Of a DNA stretch of 64,000 nt, positions 36,848 through 49,552 are shown piece after piece. The notes below the pieces were generated by a model, which ran no database searches, was not told where the DNA came from, and saw only the letters and a program-made list of their open reading frames with translations. Source of the stretch: Phycomyces blakesleeanus NRRL 1555(-) (Eukaryota; Mucoromycota; Mucoromycetes; Mucorales; Phycomycetaceae); assembly GCF_001638985.1 (NCBI RefSeq), contig NW_017265134.1:3455800-3519799 (forward strand), written 5' to 3'. Every line of letters begins with the position of its first letter. Positions within the stretch are counted from its first letter, which is position 1. The position numbers and the translations under genes were made by a program.

Positions 36848-38677
36848 TTGCTTGTTTATGTTGTGTAAAGAATAAATATTGACTTTTTGTGTAGTCAAAC
36901 CAACCCAGATTATGATTTTTTCCTTCAATGTACAAGGGCAAGATATTATATTCCTTTTTTAATATTAAAAACAAAAAAAGACACTAGTTGTATATTAGTA
37001 CTTGTCATCATTTGTAAGCTTGATCAATCTTGGTATTACAATCAACTTGGCAAGATTCTATTATTTCTTTTATTTTCTTAATTGTTTTACCGTGTCAAAT
37101 GAATAGGTATATAGCTATTTAAAAATAATAATAATAACATAAAATGTATGTGATCTAATGGAATTCTATAGATGATTTTGGTGTATTCTAACTAGATAAA
37201 ACAAAGATAATAATTACATGTAGCATTAAGGACAATGTTGTAGAGGGTTTGATCGTACTACGCATTAAAATCAAAAGATGATCTGATAAGTCATGATTAT
37301 TGTCAGAAATGGAGGTCTTATTCAGAATATGGTCTAGTCTGTAATCTGGTAAGAGGCTTATAATTTTTTTTCTTGTAATTTTATCTCCAATTGCCTTAAT
37401 AATATAACTCCATCGCCCGGTTGTGTAATCCATTGTCCTACAGTCTTAATTTCTATGTAAAATATACCGATCTCTAATATTTGACTGGTACATTTTGATA
37501 CCGTACTACAACGTTTTGGAGTAACCGGCCAGATTGGTTATACCTATTTTTTTCTTTTTCTTCTTCTTTGTATTCATCTTTTGATCTTTCAAATCAAGTA
37601 AGAGAAAAGAGAAAGACACACACCCAAACATATCTATATGTCTACATGTCCTTTTCTAGATGTAATACTAGGCTATCTTTTTTTGTCTTTTTGCCTTTTT
37701 GTATGCCTGTGTGCCTGTGTGCTTGTGTAGACCTCGTCTATTCTTAAAGGATCCAATGTACTAGTGCTCTTTTATGCCCAAAAAAGAAAAGAAAAAAAAA
37801 AGGTTTCTTGACAGTCCGTTGATGGTTTAACAAAACCAGAATAAGATAAAAATCCTTATTTGTTTCCATGTATTCTGGATCGAAGCACTTTTTCTTTTCT
37901 CTCTCTCTCTCTCTTTATCTTATATTAAAATAAAAATTAAAAGGATAGCACCAACAACGTTAACAAACTCATCAACTTCCTTGTCAAATCATCAGATTAA
38001 ATTATCAAACACTCTATTTTTTTTCTTGCTTTTAATTCAAGGAACATATTTTTTATTCAATGATAAACGCAGCAATCTTACTCACTAATACCGGAAAATA
38101 TACAAAATATCTCCTTATTCACAGTCTAGTTACCACTATTTTTTTGTAATTCTCTCTTTATGTTTAAAGATCCCCATAAAACTCAAAAAAAATATTTGTA
38201 AATTTAGTGAATACTCAGCTCAATTAATTCCTTCGACAGGCGAGATTCTTGAATATACATTTTTTTTATTCTTTATTTGCTCAGCTATTTTTACTTTGTG
38301 TGAAGGCTCAATCAATAAAACAGGGTCCACTGTTCCCTGTATTTCGCTAACCCCATGTAATCATTGCCATAAATAGTTGCTGTATTCTCTTTGTCAATAT
38401 ATATATATATGGAAGTCTAAAGGTCTAAAGGTCTAAAGGCCTAAAGGTCTAAAGGTGTTGTTGTTGTTATTTTATTTAAGCCAGTACAAAAATTAACAGT
38501 AATAATAAAAGTAGTAGGAATGTATGCCTCGATATCACAAGATTGAAACAATACATATATATATAAGAGGGAAAACCATTAGGCGATCACAGTTTGGTGT
38601 TTTTTTCTTTTAAAAAAAAGTGATTATAAAATATCTAGATACACACACGCAAACACACACGCCCGTACAGGTATATA

Positions 38678-38709
<32 letters not shown>

Positions 38710-38793
38710 CGAGCGTGTGTGTATATATTGTAGTGTATTGTATTGTATTGTATTGTATTGTAATGTAATGTAATGTAATGTAATGTAAATTTG
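36262..38793. other. Intergenic region rich in microsatellites
   Basis: A (TAC)n array at about 36529-36571, (GGT)n at about 36586-36613, (AT)n/(GT)n at 36805-36848, five tandem copies of AAGGTCTA-type units at 38412-38456, (AT)n at 38683-38708 and (TGTAT)n/(AATGT)n at 38733-38787. An 81-codon minus frame (37188-37433) is not called. No gene is supported. Confidence 0.6.
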
Positions 38794-39339
38794 TTAACAT
38801 TTAACAGCAGCTTTTGCCTTTAAAAGGTATTCTCTAGTAGGCTTCAGACAAGCAGGTTGCCATTCACCATTGTAAATACAAAGAACACGCATACGTTCAT
38901 TGTAATAAAGATCCGGTAACAGTTTTGGTGTGATGAGAAAGTATCTAAAGATCAATACACAAAAGAAATAGATGAGTGTACAAGAGAGAAAGGGATATAC
39001 ATACAGAGAGATAGAGTTGTACTAAAGAAAACATGGGATATGTACATATATATATATATAAATATAAAACTTACTGAGCTGTTCCAGGTCTACTGGCGCC
39101 TTGTACAATCTGTTCATGAATCATTCGTTCGTTACGTGGGTCCATGCCTTGGTTGATTTCATCTACGACACGGAAAGGTGCCCTGGCAAGATCCTGGAGT
39201 GACATTAGGTACAGGATAGTTGAGACAGCGCGTTCTCCTCCTGATTGTCTTTGACCAGTCAAGAGTTGGAGCTTTTCATTATCTCTGATATATCAATATA
39301 TATATTTAGTCAAATAATTATTAATCATTGTATTTTAAA

Positions 39340-39372
<33 letters not shown>

Positions 39373-42300
39373 GAAACTTACCTAAACTTGACTCTGATTT
39401 CAATTCCCCATTTGTCAAAATCTTCGTGTTCACTAATACCAACTTCACCTGCGCAGCCAATTTCTATTGATTCATTTATACAATCACATATATATATTTT
39501 TATTTTGGATTTTAGTATTACAATTTTTTTGTAATGGTTAAATCATGTATGGTGAGTGGATGGGTTAGTAAACCAATATTTAGTACTGACCCATTTCTTA
39601 ACTTACTCTGTAGAGCTGCCGAAAAGTTCTTGCTGATTCTGGACACAAGCTTTTCTAAGCGAGGTTTCCATTGGTTCTGTATTAAACATAATATTATACA
39701 ACATGAATTTATAATCATTCTTGATCTACACTAACCTTTACACTCTCGATCTTTTGTGACATTTGTTCAAGCGTCCTTTTGTCAGAATTGACCTTTGTTT
39801 CGAGTCTAGCAATCTAATGTACAAAAATAAAATAAATAATTGAGTCGCAATAATTACAGGCATCAAAACCACACAAGAACACAAGTACAAGTACAAGTAC
39901 AAGTAAACACAGACACGTATTTAGTGCGTTCGGTTCACAAAGACCGAATATGAGTTGTACACACACACACATTTATATACTCACATCGGCCAATCTAATT
40001 TCATAGTTCTCCATAGCACGGGGATTGGTGGCCTTAATAGCGTCTGCTTTGGCTGTCTCTGCATTAATGGCATCCTCTATTTCAATCTCACTTTGCTCTA
40101 ATCCCGTCGTTTTCCATTTCTCGAGAATCTATGGAAACAGTATCAATATTTTATATATTCTATTTTGTATATCAAATTCCTAAAAAAGCAAAAAACAAAA
40201 ACAAAAAACCTTACCACACCAAATTCAACTGCCAACTCCTCTTCAAGATCATTTCCCGCTCTTTCAGCTTCACGGTAGTATCTCTGAGCTTCTCTCTTCA
40301 TGCTATTTGTGTTCATGACAGCTGCACACCAAACAAACAAACAAAAAATTATTATGAGGCATTATATTCTTTCTCTTCCTTCTGTTCCTCTTTATATAAT
40401 AGAAACATAATATATACACATTACCATGGCTGTGTTCTGCTTTTGCCCTGTCCAAATCAGATGTCTGAGATTTGGCAAAACGCTTCAGATCTTCCAATCT
40501 GGCCGACAGCTGCAGGGCTTTTATGGCAGAAGCATTACGCTTCATTACGGTCTTTATGAATTTTTGAAGAGCATCCTACAGACAGACCAAAATAAAAGAG
40601 ATATTTGCTTTTAGATGATCTGATCTCCAAGATTTCAAAACGAAATAAAGTTAGTTCTCTCTTTTTTTTTTCTTACCTTGAATTTTTCTGATAATTCACC
40701 TCGAAGGATAGCTTGGTCGACAATCTTTTCTTTAAGCGCAGGAATATCTTCATTTATTGTGCTTGGTCTATTGATCTTTCGTTGAAGGTCTTCCACCATA
40801 TATTCTATGGTACAAATCAACAAAAATATTAATTAGGTATTATAGAGATAAATAAGAAAGAAACAACAGTAAAAATAGTCATAAGTCTTTGTTGTTTCCC
40901 ACTCAAACCCTTGGTTTGCACATATATAATTTTTTATAAGTTACCTAATTCTTGTTTTCCCTGTCTCCATTTAGCCAACTTGTGGAAAGCATCTCTCTTT
41001 TGAGTTTGAAGGTTTTCCTGTGATGATTACAAATATTAGTATCCATATTGTCAATTAACCATAATTTTAAAATAGTAAAGAAAAGAATATAAAAGTATTC
41101 TTGTTCTTCTTATTCTCACCTTTTCGTGTTTCAATTCTCGTTCTTTCTGAACCATTTCGCTCTTTTCAGCAGTCAATTCCTCCATATCTTCATTAATCTT
41201 AGATGCCTCCATTTCAAGTATCTGTAGACCTTGCACCAGTCGTGTTCTGGCCTCAGTGTTAACTATACCATTTTTGTTTTATTAGTTAAATCAATTAAAC
41301 AATCACCATATATTATAATGCAGTATATCACACAAAACACACTTGTATGTATTCTCTCTCCCTCTCTCTCTATTTTGTTTTTTTTTTTAAAAAAAAGCTT
41401 ACTTGAATCGGCTAGTACATTTGCTGGTTTGAATTGCCTAATAGCCGTTTGTTTACCACCCCTTCCGTAGCCGTACTGCTTAACAGTATAGAAACTGTTC
41501 TTTATAATAAACTTCTTGAATTGGCCACAATCTGCAATACGTTGCTGATCTTCTTGGTACAGTGACACAGGCTACCGACACCCAAAAACAAATATATATT
41601 AATTGAATTTTGACACAAACAAAAATTATAGTGTTGTATATACTTACGATAAGATGTATTTTTATTTGTTGACACAAATATTTGATTACAAGTGGTGGTC
41701 CTTCAAGTAGATCGGACACAAAGTACTCCATACCATAGTTTTTACGAAGCTATAATAATAATTGTAATAGTGATAAACAGAAAAAAAAGGTAAGCTAAAG
41801 ATTCGACACACACACACAATTAAAGAATCACTAATTTTGAACTTGCCTGTTCTTCTGACATGGGGGGATTCAATGGCTGGTCTCCATTTTCACCGGGCCA
41901 AGTCACAGTCAGTCTTAATCTCATTTTATCAACTGCTTCGCGAGTAAACATTTCGTAGTCTTCTTTATTCTCACAAACAAATGTCTAGAATATAATTTAA
42001 ACGAAAAGAAAAAAAATGATATTAATTGTACATTATGCTCTTTCTATCTATGTATAATTTTTTTATCTTACCTTTAAATGGGATCCATTCTCACCACCAA
42101 GGGCTGCTTCAACAATACTTGCGTATTTTTGATCCTTGACATTCACACAAATCTGAATAGGACCATAGATCTTTCCACGAAACATATTCTTGTTTGATTT
42201 GAGCCATTCTGCTGCTTTGAAGGTGTCTTCATGAGAACGTCTCAAATTCATCATACGTCTCTTTTGAACGTTCTGTATTTCGCCCAGTCTATTATTATTA

Positions 42301-43849
42301 TTATATATACAAATAATAAACGGTTTGTTTTGGTTATAAAAATAAATAAGTAAGCTATTTATCACACTTTCTTTCTCTATACTTACTCTCTTTTGTTTTC
42401 TTCAACTAAAGTCAAATTATTCCGCTTTTTCTTATTGATATCATCGAATTTACGACGTAATTCAAGATTCTTATCAGAGTATTGGCCAAGTTTGGTCTCA
42501 ATCTCATTCTGTAAATATAATTATGGTTATTTTTTTTTTGTCAGAAATATATATATGTATATATATTTGGTTCTTTAATAGAGATTATGACTTACAATGG
42601 CATTTCTGATATCATCTGTATTTTCGACCGCAGGCTCAGGTCCAAGTTTGTTTTCAGCATAAGCGATCTTTGTTTCCAATTTATTGATTTCATCTTTTCG
42701 TAAGGCTTCACGTCTTTCCAAGTTCTCAATCTCCTTTTTGGCTTCTTTTGTCACAAGTTTCTGTACAACAAAGCCAAAAAAAAAGAAGGTATTGTTTCAA
42801 TAAACAAGATATATATGTATGTATGTAAGTGTTGTGCGTGTTTTGAATATGTAATATTTACCGATCTTTCAATCTGGTGGGTTGTGTCTGTCAATTGAGA
42901 AGACATACCGGTCGCAGTCTGTTTGAGTTGATTAAGGGTAGTTACAGCATTTCTGGATTCTGTCTCGAGTGTTCTAGAAAAAATAATAATATTAAAGTTT
43001 AATTTGATTTAATTTAATTTAATTGGTCAATTCATTCATTCACTTATCCATTGCTTCTAACAATATAAAAAAAACCTCCCAATAAGAATAAAAATAAAAA
43101 TAAAAGGAAAGTGCAATTATTTACGAGACTGCTTCTTGAATAGGCAAGTGTGATTGCTCGATTTGTTGTACAACTCTCTTCTTTTCTTCTTCTTCGATCT
43201 TTGCTTCATCGTGTCTAATCTTAGCCGAAGAGTATTTGGCAAGCGGAAGGGTCGCCTTTAAGATGGCCACTCTTTTCAAAGCCGCCTCACGTTGCTTCAA
43301 TTTGAGTACATCTTTTTCTAGACCAACATTACGATCTGTCAGAACCTTGAGATGAGTTTGCCCAGATTCATATGACTAGAATCAGATCAAAAGACAAAAA
43401 AGAAAGGATAAATTGTCATGATTATTGTTATAATTATTAACGTATATATATATAATTTAATTTAATTTAATTTAATTTAAAATCATTACCAATGTGAGAT
43501 CCTTTTGAGTCAATCTCCATGTCATAAGCTGATCCTGCCACTCGGAGAGTTTCTTTTCACCTGCGGCTAATTGGGTTCTTTTTAAAAGTAGTGGAGGTGA
43601 AAGCTACGAAATATTAGATACAAATAGGCACCTTGATCTACAAATTTACCTGGGCAAACTCGGCTACTTTATCTTGAGGTAAGAATTGACTGATAATAGT
43701 GATACAGTCTATGTATTAATATATCATATTCAAAGATTTGATTGGGATACTATCGTTATCAATTACCAGAGATTATCAACTTGAATATCAAATTTTGCAA
43801 TTGTGGAAATAACTTCTTTTTGTGTAGAAGGCTTGGCTAAATATATATA

Positions 43850-43881
<32 letters not shown>

Positions 43882-43889
43882 AAAGTCAG

Positions 43890-43920
<31 letters not shown>

Positions 43921-44920
43921 ATATTAAAGACGAAACCTTTTTTTCTCTTACATAATATATGCATACACACACGCACACACAAATAAAATATAAATTTACT
44001 ACTTACAGTTGAGTTTCCAGGTATTTTGATTACCAGCTTTGTGAATGTTTCTTTGTACAGTTACATTTGGACCGTTTCCATTCTTTAATTCGATCAGAAT
44101 CATCGATTCAGTTGCTCCGGTTTTGATAAACTCTATTGCGTTTTTTGCTCGTCCAAGAAGTGAAGGTGCTCCGCCTAGGCCGAGTGCAATTGCACACACG
44201 ATTGTTGATTTTCCTGTACCGTTAGGTCCGATAATCATATTCAACTGAGGACCAGGAAATACTTCGCAGTAATCGTATGTGACAAAATTCTTTAAAGTAA
44301 TCTTTACAATGGATCCATCGACATAACTATTGCCGTTGGTTTCATTGGTTGGTTGGTTGGTTGGTTAATTAGTTGAGAAAAGATATTTGTAAGTTGTTCC
44401 GCATACGCACACACGCATATATAGATATATTAGATACATAAATAGATACATAGATTAAAGAAGAAGAGAGAAAAAAAAGGTAACAGCAAGTATATAATAT
44501 TATGCATTTTATTAGTTGATCTGTCAATATTTTTCTTATACAAGAGTATATACAATAAAACAAAAAATTGAAAGAGTATGTTCATATGTACATGTATGAA
44601 TGTGTATATGCCTGTCTTTTTCTATCTTCTTCTTCTTCTATTTCTTATATATAGATATATCATATCTTAATTATTTTTGTTGCTGTTTTTATTTACCCGT
44701 CTTTTCCTACTGGTAATGGTGCATTGGATTGTTCGTCGTCACTGTCTGAGATGTCACTTTCGAGTGTTGATTCAACCAATTCTGAAAGTTCGACGTTGTC
44801 ATCGGCGTCTGAGTCGTCTGAATTGCTTAAAACTCTGGCTCGTTTGTGTTCCGATGGACCGGCAAGGTTGTTGAAATCTCCACTATCAGTGATCGACCAC
44901 GATCGTTGACGTGTTGTCAT
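38794..44920 (-). CDS. SMC5: SMC5, structural maintenance of chromosomes protein 5
   Basis: SMC5 pairs with SMC6 in the complex that handles recombination intermediates and DNA repair. Exon 1 is 44920-44697, exon 2 44326-44007, exon 3 43836-43767, exon 4 43689-43650, exon 5 43603-43490. Many more follow, the penultimate ending at 39075 and the last being 38944-38794. Walker A (IIGPNGTGKST, about residues 107-116) follows the SMC5-type NFVTYDYCEVFPGPQLN. Then come VDNLCQFLPQDKVAEFAQLSP, long coiled coil, and a hinge region (FRGKIYGPIQICVNVKDQKYASIVEAALGG). The ABC signature and Walker B are LTGQRQSGGERAVSTILYLMSLQ and FRVVDEINQGMDPRNER, with C-terminal YFLITPKLLPDL. The start is the ATG of MTTRQRSWS; upstream sequence lacks another in-frame ATG. 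The middle exon boundaries were not all resolved. Confidence 0.95.
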
Positions 44921-45268
44921 ATTTGTATTGAAATGTGGATAAGGTACTAAAAAAGGAGTACCGGAGCTTGCCAATTATCTTATTGCATTGGTTTAATGTC
45001 ACGTGAGAGTACCGTCACATATAAATTGTGTTTGTAATTTTTTGATAGTAGCAGTAGCAGTAGTAGTAGTAGTAGTAGTGAGTAGTAGTGAGTAGTTAAT
45101 TGTAGTAATAATTAAATTCTTCTTACAGATTTATTCTACTTTATATAGTTGAAATATTTAGCCTTTTTTTTATCAGTTTGATATATGATATAGACACACA
45201 GAAAAAAAATGGATTCATTATTGCTTTGAATTTTTTGAATTTTTAATATACAACAAGAGGTTGATAGA
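44921..45268. other. SMC5 upstream region
   Basis: AT-rich DNA with a (TAG)n tract near 45047-45090. No gene is seen. Confidence 0.4.
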
Positions 45269-45394
45269 TGTGCTGTGTTTTGTAATACGCTTTTCTTCCT
45301 GTATAGGAAATTACTTTTAGAGTCCGGACCGCGTATTAAGCTTCTCCGAGTCGGCTAGTACTCCTTTTCGGCGGAGTTATTTATTTTTACAAAC
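45269..45394 (+). repeat. Direct repeat copy 1, with 5S-rRNA-like core
   Basis: About 125 bases are repeated in the same orientation at 50427-50551, differing at scattered positions. The best-conserved core is ACCGCGTATTAAGC, CTCCGAGTCGGCTAGTACTC and TTCGGCGGAGTTATTTA. TTAAGC..GGC.TAGTACT recalls the box A region of 5S rRNA. CTCCG and CGGAG can form a short hairpin. Confidence 0.6.
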
Positions 45395-45653
45395 TTTTGA
45401 GAAAAAAAACATATCGGTGTAGGCACAGGTCTATATCAAAAAAGGCGTTCTATATTCCGAGATCACCTCTTCACATTTTACCCTTTGAATACTAAAGAAA
45501 AATCTAAAAAGTCACGTGCCTAACTTGTTTACATTTTTGTTAGTAAGACTGTGACGGAGGTCACTCTTGAGTTCATAAATCAGTACCTTATTTGGACGCC
45601 CCTTTATAATCACTCAAAATCCAATTTCAATAAACTCAGTCTTCTTCCTGATA

Positions 45654-47158
45654 CAGGATTTCCACTCCAAAAGTTATATTTTTTTTTCAAACTATATATT
45701 TTGCAAAATCAAAACTTTCATTTTGTGCTCCGACTATATATAAAAAAAAATCAATTTATTTCTTGGCTATTTGTACATTGGGGGAAGAAGCTAATGCTAT
45801 GATCAACCCAGCCTTGGCAGTTTTCCATAGCGATATGGCGGGAGCACTCAGCAATATACTCCAAGAATTGACCACATACCAACCCGGGCTTTCTCTTGAC
45901 CAGTGTTTTGAGTTTGGAGAAGCACTCTTCAATCGGGTTTAGGAAAGGAGAGTATAGGGGGAGAAAGTGTAGGTGGTGTCGTGAATTAGCAAACAATTCA
46001 GTGACAAGGTGGGATCTATGGATCGAGGCATTATCCATAATGAAGTTGTGAGGGGCAGCATTACTGTGGTCGAGCGAATCCGTAATCGTCTTTACAAATT
46101 CAACGAAAATTGGTCCTGTCGTGCCACCAGGGGTCAACTTCGCCTGCACACTCTCAACATCTTGGTAAGAAATACCGGCAAGAATTGAGATGTTTAGTCC
46201 CCTTTTCGACTTCGTCTTCACAATGCTGGTCTCGCCTTTCTTGGACCACCCTTGTCCTCTGATCAGGTTTGCATTAAAGCCTGCTTCGTCCACAAAAATG
46301 CAATTGGTTTTATACGATAAACCATTCGTGTGTATACTGTCTACGTATACTTTTCTCAGCTCAATAGTCTTCGGGTCGTTTCTTTTTTCCTCGACCGGCT
46401 TGGTTCTCTTCAATGTGAACCCGATGTTGTTGATAATGTGCTTATGTAAGCCACTGATGCTCAAGTTCTGCTCTTGAAGCTCTGGAAATTTTCTAAACAG
46501 TTCCTCTCTCATTTGACCAAGAGTCAAGGTGCAGCATTCGTCCAAGAGGTCTTGAATGAACTTCGAATGCTCATCGGTTATCTTAAGACTTTCCGCGCGC
46601 GAGCCGCCTCGCTTCTTGGGCTCTACAGTAGCATCCCTCTCGAACTTGGTGATGATGTTGTTAATCGACGCCCATGAGACACCAAATGACCTGGCTGCTT
46701 CGGCTCGGGTCATGGACTCTTCTATATAACATTTCTCCACAATCATGTTCTTGATGTGGATCGGAAGAACCTTTTGTGGTCCATTTCTCTTTCTTCTCTT
46801 AACGATAGCGATTTGATTGGGGTTCATGTTGGAGGATTTGAGTATAGAAAAAGATAATAGATAAAGACAGTTCTCAAAACCATATTACAAACTTAGCATT
46901 ATATACTTTTCTTATAACAATATATTGACATTGCATGTTTTCTTATATTGTTTTTAATAAACAGTGTAGACATTCTTTAAATACTTTATCGCACATATTA
47001 GCATTCTTCATGCTCTTTATTAATTTGCTTTAAATTTCTTTCTATCCGCATTAATTAATTTATTTTTTTCATATATAGTCGGAGCACAAAATGAAAGTTT
47101 TGATTTTGCAAAATATATAGTTTGAAAAAAAAATATAACTTTTGGAGTGGAAATCCTG
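45654..47158. mobile_element. Complete Tc1/mariner (IS630-type) transposon with ~88-base terminal inverted repeats
   Basis: Bases 45654-45741 are a near-perfect reverse complement of 47071-47158. The ends begin CAGGATTTCCACTCCAAAAG, and only one intact transposase frame lies between them. Total length is 1505 bases. TA precedes the left end, as expected for Tc1/mariner target choice, but the base pair after the right end is CA, so one copy of the duplication seems mutated. The high arm identity and intact gene suggest recent insertion. Confidence 0.9.
45751..46827 (-). CDS. Tc1/mariner-type DDE transposase (DD34E), 358 residues
   Basis: The enzyme cuts and pastes the surrounding element. The N-terminus is basic, followed by a helix-turn-helix (MTRAEAARSFGVSWASINNI, about residues 39-58) and a second DNA-binding segment. 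The catalytic triad is Asp in FVDEAGFNANL, Asp in FIMDNASIHRS, and Glu in LNPIEECFSKLK, 34 residues after the second Asp. The motif LPLYSPFLNPIEECF is diagnostic for the IS630/Tc1 superfamily. The frame is uninterrupted from an ATG to a stop and sits about 100 bases inside the left terminal repeat and 330 inside the right end. Nothing essential appears to be missing. Confidence 0.93.
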   Translation of the reverse strand: MNPNQIAIVKRRKRNGPQKVLPIHIKNMIVEKCYIEESMTRAEAARSFGVSWASINNIITKFERDATVEPKKRGGSRAESLKITDEHSKFIQDLLDECCTLTLGQMREELFRKFPELQEQNLSISGLHKHIINNIGFTLKRTKPVEEKRNDPKTIELRKVYVDSIHTNGLSYKTNCIFVDEAGFNANLIRGQGWSKKGETSIVKTKSKRGLNISILAGISYQDVESVQAKLTPGGTTGPIFVEFVKTITDSLDHSNAAPHNFIMDNASIHRSHLVTELFANSRHHLHFLPLYSPFLNPIEECFSKLKTLVKRKPGLVCGQFLEYIAECSRHIAMENCQGWVDHSISFFPQCTNSQEIN

Positions 47159-47730
47159 CAAAATATCAAAAGCCCTACGCGTAATTGTTAGGCAGAATTT
47201 TCACTAAACTTAACCCCAACCATTGATCCGTAAGATCGTAATTTAACCAATCTCTAATACGCCCAAGTTCCCTACGCCAGAAAGGTTCAAAGAGAGATGT
47301 TCTGTTTCATAATCGATACAATTCTTACAAACTTTTACTGCTTAAAGTTGTAACAAATTCCGCGTAAAACTGTTACAGATTTCCCCTCTTTCCTTAGGCT
47401 TTCTAACTCCGTGAACTCCATATAGAACGCCAAAAATTAATAAAACCAATTGACTTGGCACCATTAGTACATATTTAAAAAGACAAAGAGAGAAAAGAAC
47501 GGTGTAATTGTGGGCATATTAGAGCAAAGCAGTAGGGAAGAGTTTTTTATTAACTGCCTGTAGGACTTTGTCCCCCCCCCCCCCCCCCCCCGAAGTGAAG
47601 GGGAGGGGAAACACCGCTCCCTTAATGTTACCTTTAAAAGATTTACGGCGCTCTTTCTTTACTGTATCTTTCATTCGGATACAGTTCTACTTTTTTTTCC
47701 CTTAAAGAAATAACTAATATATCATTAAAG
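47159..47730. other. Intergenic region before the orphan gene
   Basis: Contains a 19-base poly-C run at about 47573-47591. No gene is seen. Confidence 0.4.
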
Positions 47731-49552
47731 ATGTACAAGCACTCAAATCTGGGTCCTAATTATAATGAATGGTTGAAAACGGCTCATTTACTTGATCCTC
47801 CATTTGACTATTTCTCCTTTGCCGAGTTAATTTTGAAAGACAAACACGTTACGAATCTTATTTACAAAAGCATATTAACAGAATATGTGAAAAAATCCAA
47901 TAAGTACTTGAATGAAGGTGTAAAATCCTTGAAATTATTTGAGGTAATGTATTGGCGAAAGCTATTAAATGATTAAGGGGTATATGTGTTCTTACCACTA
48001 CAACCATCTCGCCAACCAGTCGCGTACAAAGGAAGATGGTCCTTTTGGTAGTGCCTTTAAAAAATATTGGATTAAAAGAGAGGAGGAACGTACTGTTGAG
48101 AGTATAAGAAAAAGACAATTGGAAGGCACATCAAATATCACTAATGATATCGTTTCAAATATGGAGCGAATTATTAAAAAGGTTTGTTCCCACATATTCG
48201 CCGTACATTTCAAAAGTTGGTATTAATCTATGTTCTTGTAGTCATGTGCCACAAGCCCACACTTTTCTGTTAGTCCATCCACATCCGCAATATCAAGCAC
48301 ATATATTGCGGATGAAAAGACAGAAACATCCACTATCAGCAGCGAAGACATAGCAAGCTGTGATATAAGTCCTACAGGTTACGCTTACAAAAAGTAAGGA
48401 ACAATAGTTGTCATTTGTTTATGTCTCCATTTCTATATATATTCATTACTTTGATTAATCGTATTATATTACAGATATGATGGTCTCAACGTGTTGGATC
48501 TTGACAACCCTGATATCTTAGAATATATGTCTGGGACTTTGTTAGAAGAATCCGGCGCCAGCATCAAATCATTGACTGACCCTCCAAAAATTGAATTAAG
48601 TGAACCGTGCAAGGATATTTTGAATCTTATTTCCAAATCTTCTGCTTCAGCAACATGCATAAAGTCTCAAATAAGGTCTTTTATTGGAACTAATAATTCT
48701 CTGGATGAATCTGAATATGCTGACTATTACTTTGCGGAATCTACACTTCATCATTTGTAAGTATCTATATATCATAATAAAAAAGAAAGGCATTGTCATT
48801 ATTTTGATAGTTAATTAGTTAATTAGCTAATTAACCTAATATCTCTATCTAAATAGCTTGCAAATGATGACCAGCCCAAGAAACCCAATTCTATTCCCAA
48901 TGAAAGAGAGGACAGCTGCTCCAATTACAGCAATATACTTGTTACATGCAATGTTCTTAAGCTGTAATGACCTAGTATCTTTCCATTGGTAAATAAATTA
49001 GTTTGAAACAAATGAAAAGGTTGTCTTCTAAACACATATTAGGATTGAGCGGACAGCTGATATAACAGGAGCTGCGAATTGGGATGGAATATGCTTTTCA
49101 ATCAAAGATAAGCGTCTCACGCCCGTTTTGATTGAATTTTCTGGAGGGATTCACTTTAATAGTACCACAGAAAAAGAGCAAAGAGATGAAAGCAAAATGA
49201 TACGAAATATGGTTAAGCTCTTGGAATATGCCAAATATGTCAAAAAGCACAAGTCCCCTGTCCCGCAGTTCTACTGTCGTTTCTTCAGTAAGTTGATTGT
49301 GAACATACATACATACATATATATATATATGTATGGACATTCAAACCACAGCTAATATTTCTTTTAGCCAACCAGATTTTCTTTGAAGCCATATTTTTAG
49401 TTGACGAAGAAACTAGACTTGTAAAAAGAACTTTTTGCAAGATTCCCTGTCCGGTAACCCCACGCGAGCTAAAGATCTTTGCTGAAAACATTCCTGCTAT
49501 GTTAAAATGGAAGCAGGCAATAATAAACTATGTGATCGAATCACAAAAGTGA
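47731..49552 (+). CDS. Orphan spliced protein (456 residues), possible nuclease-like core
   Basis: Seven exons by splice signals and frame: 47731-47943, 48020-48181, 48242-48393, 48475-48756, 48857-48988, 49043-49287, 49368-49552 (457 codons). The N-terminal half is hydrophilic and includes a Ser/Thr-rich stretch. The C-terminal third has NWDGICFSIKDKRLTPVLIEFSGGIHF, then a helical segment and FFEAIFLVDEETRLVKRTF. The spacing Asp...Glu in strand-like hydrophobic context resembles a PD-(D/E)xK nuclease-like core found in orphan mucoralean proteins, but the usual Lys is replaced (E-F-S). Function is unknown. It lies between two direct repeat copies with a mariner-type transposon, which suggests accessory DNA. 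The first intron acceptor is the least certain junction. Confidence 0.6.

Noticed and set aside
37188..37433. 81-codon minus frame containing YRLDHIL and SDHLLIL, reminiscent of the end of a LINE endonuclease domain
   Set aside because: The match is too short and lacks neighbouring retroelement sequence. It could be chance.
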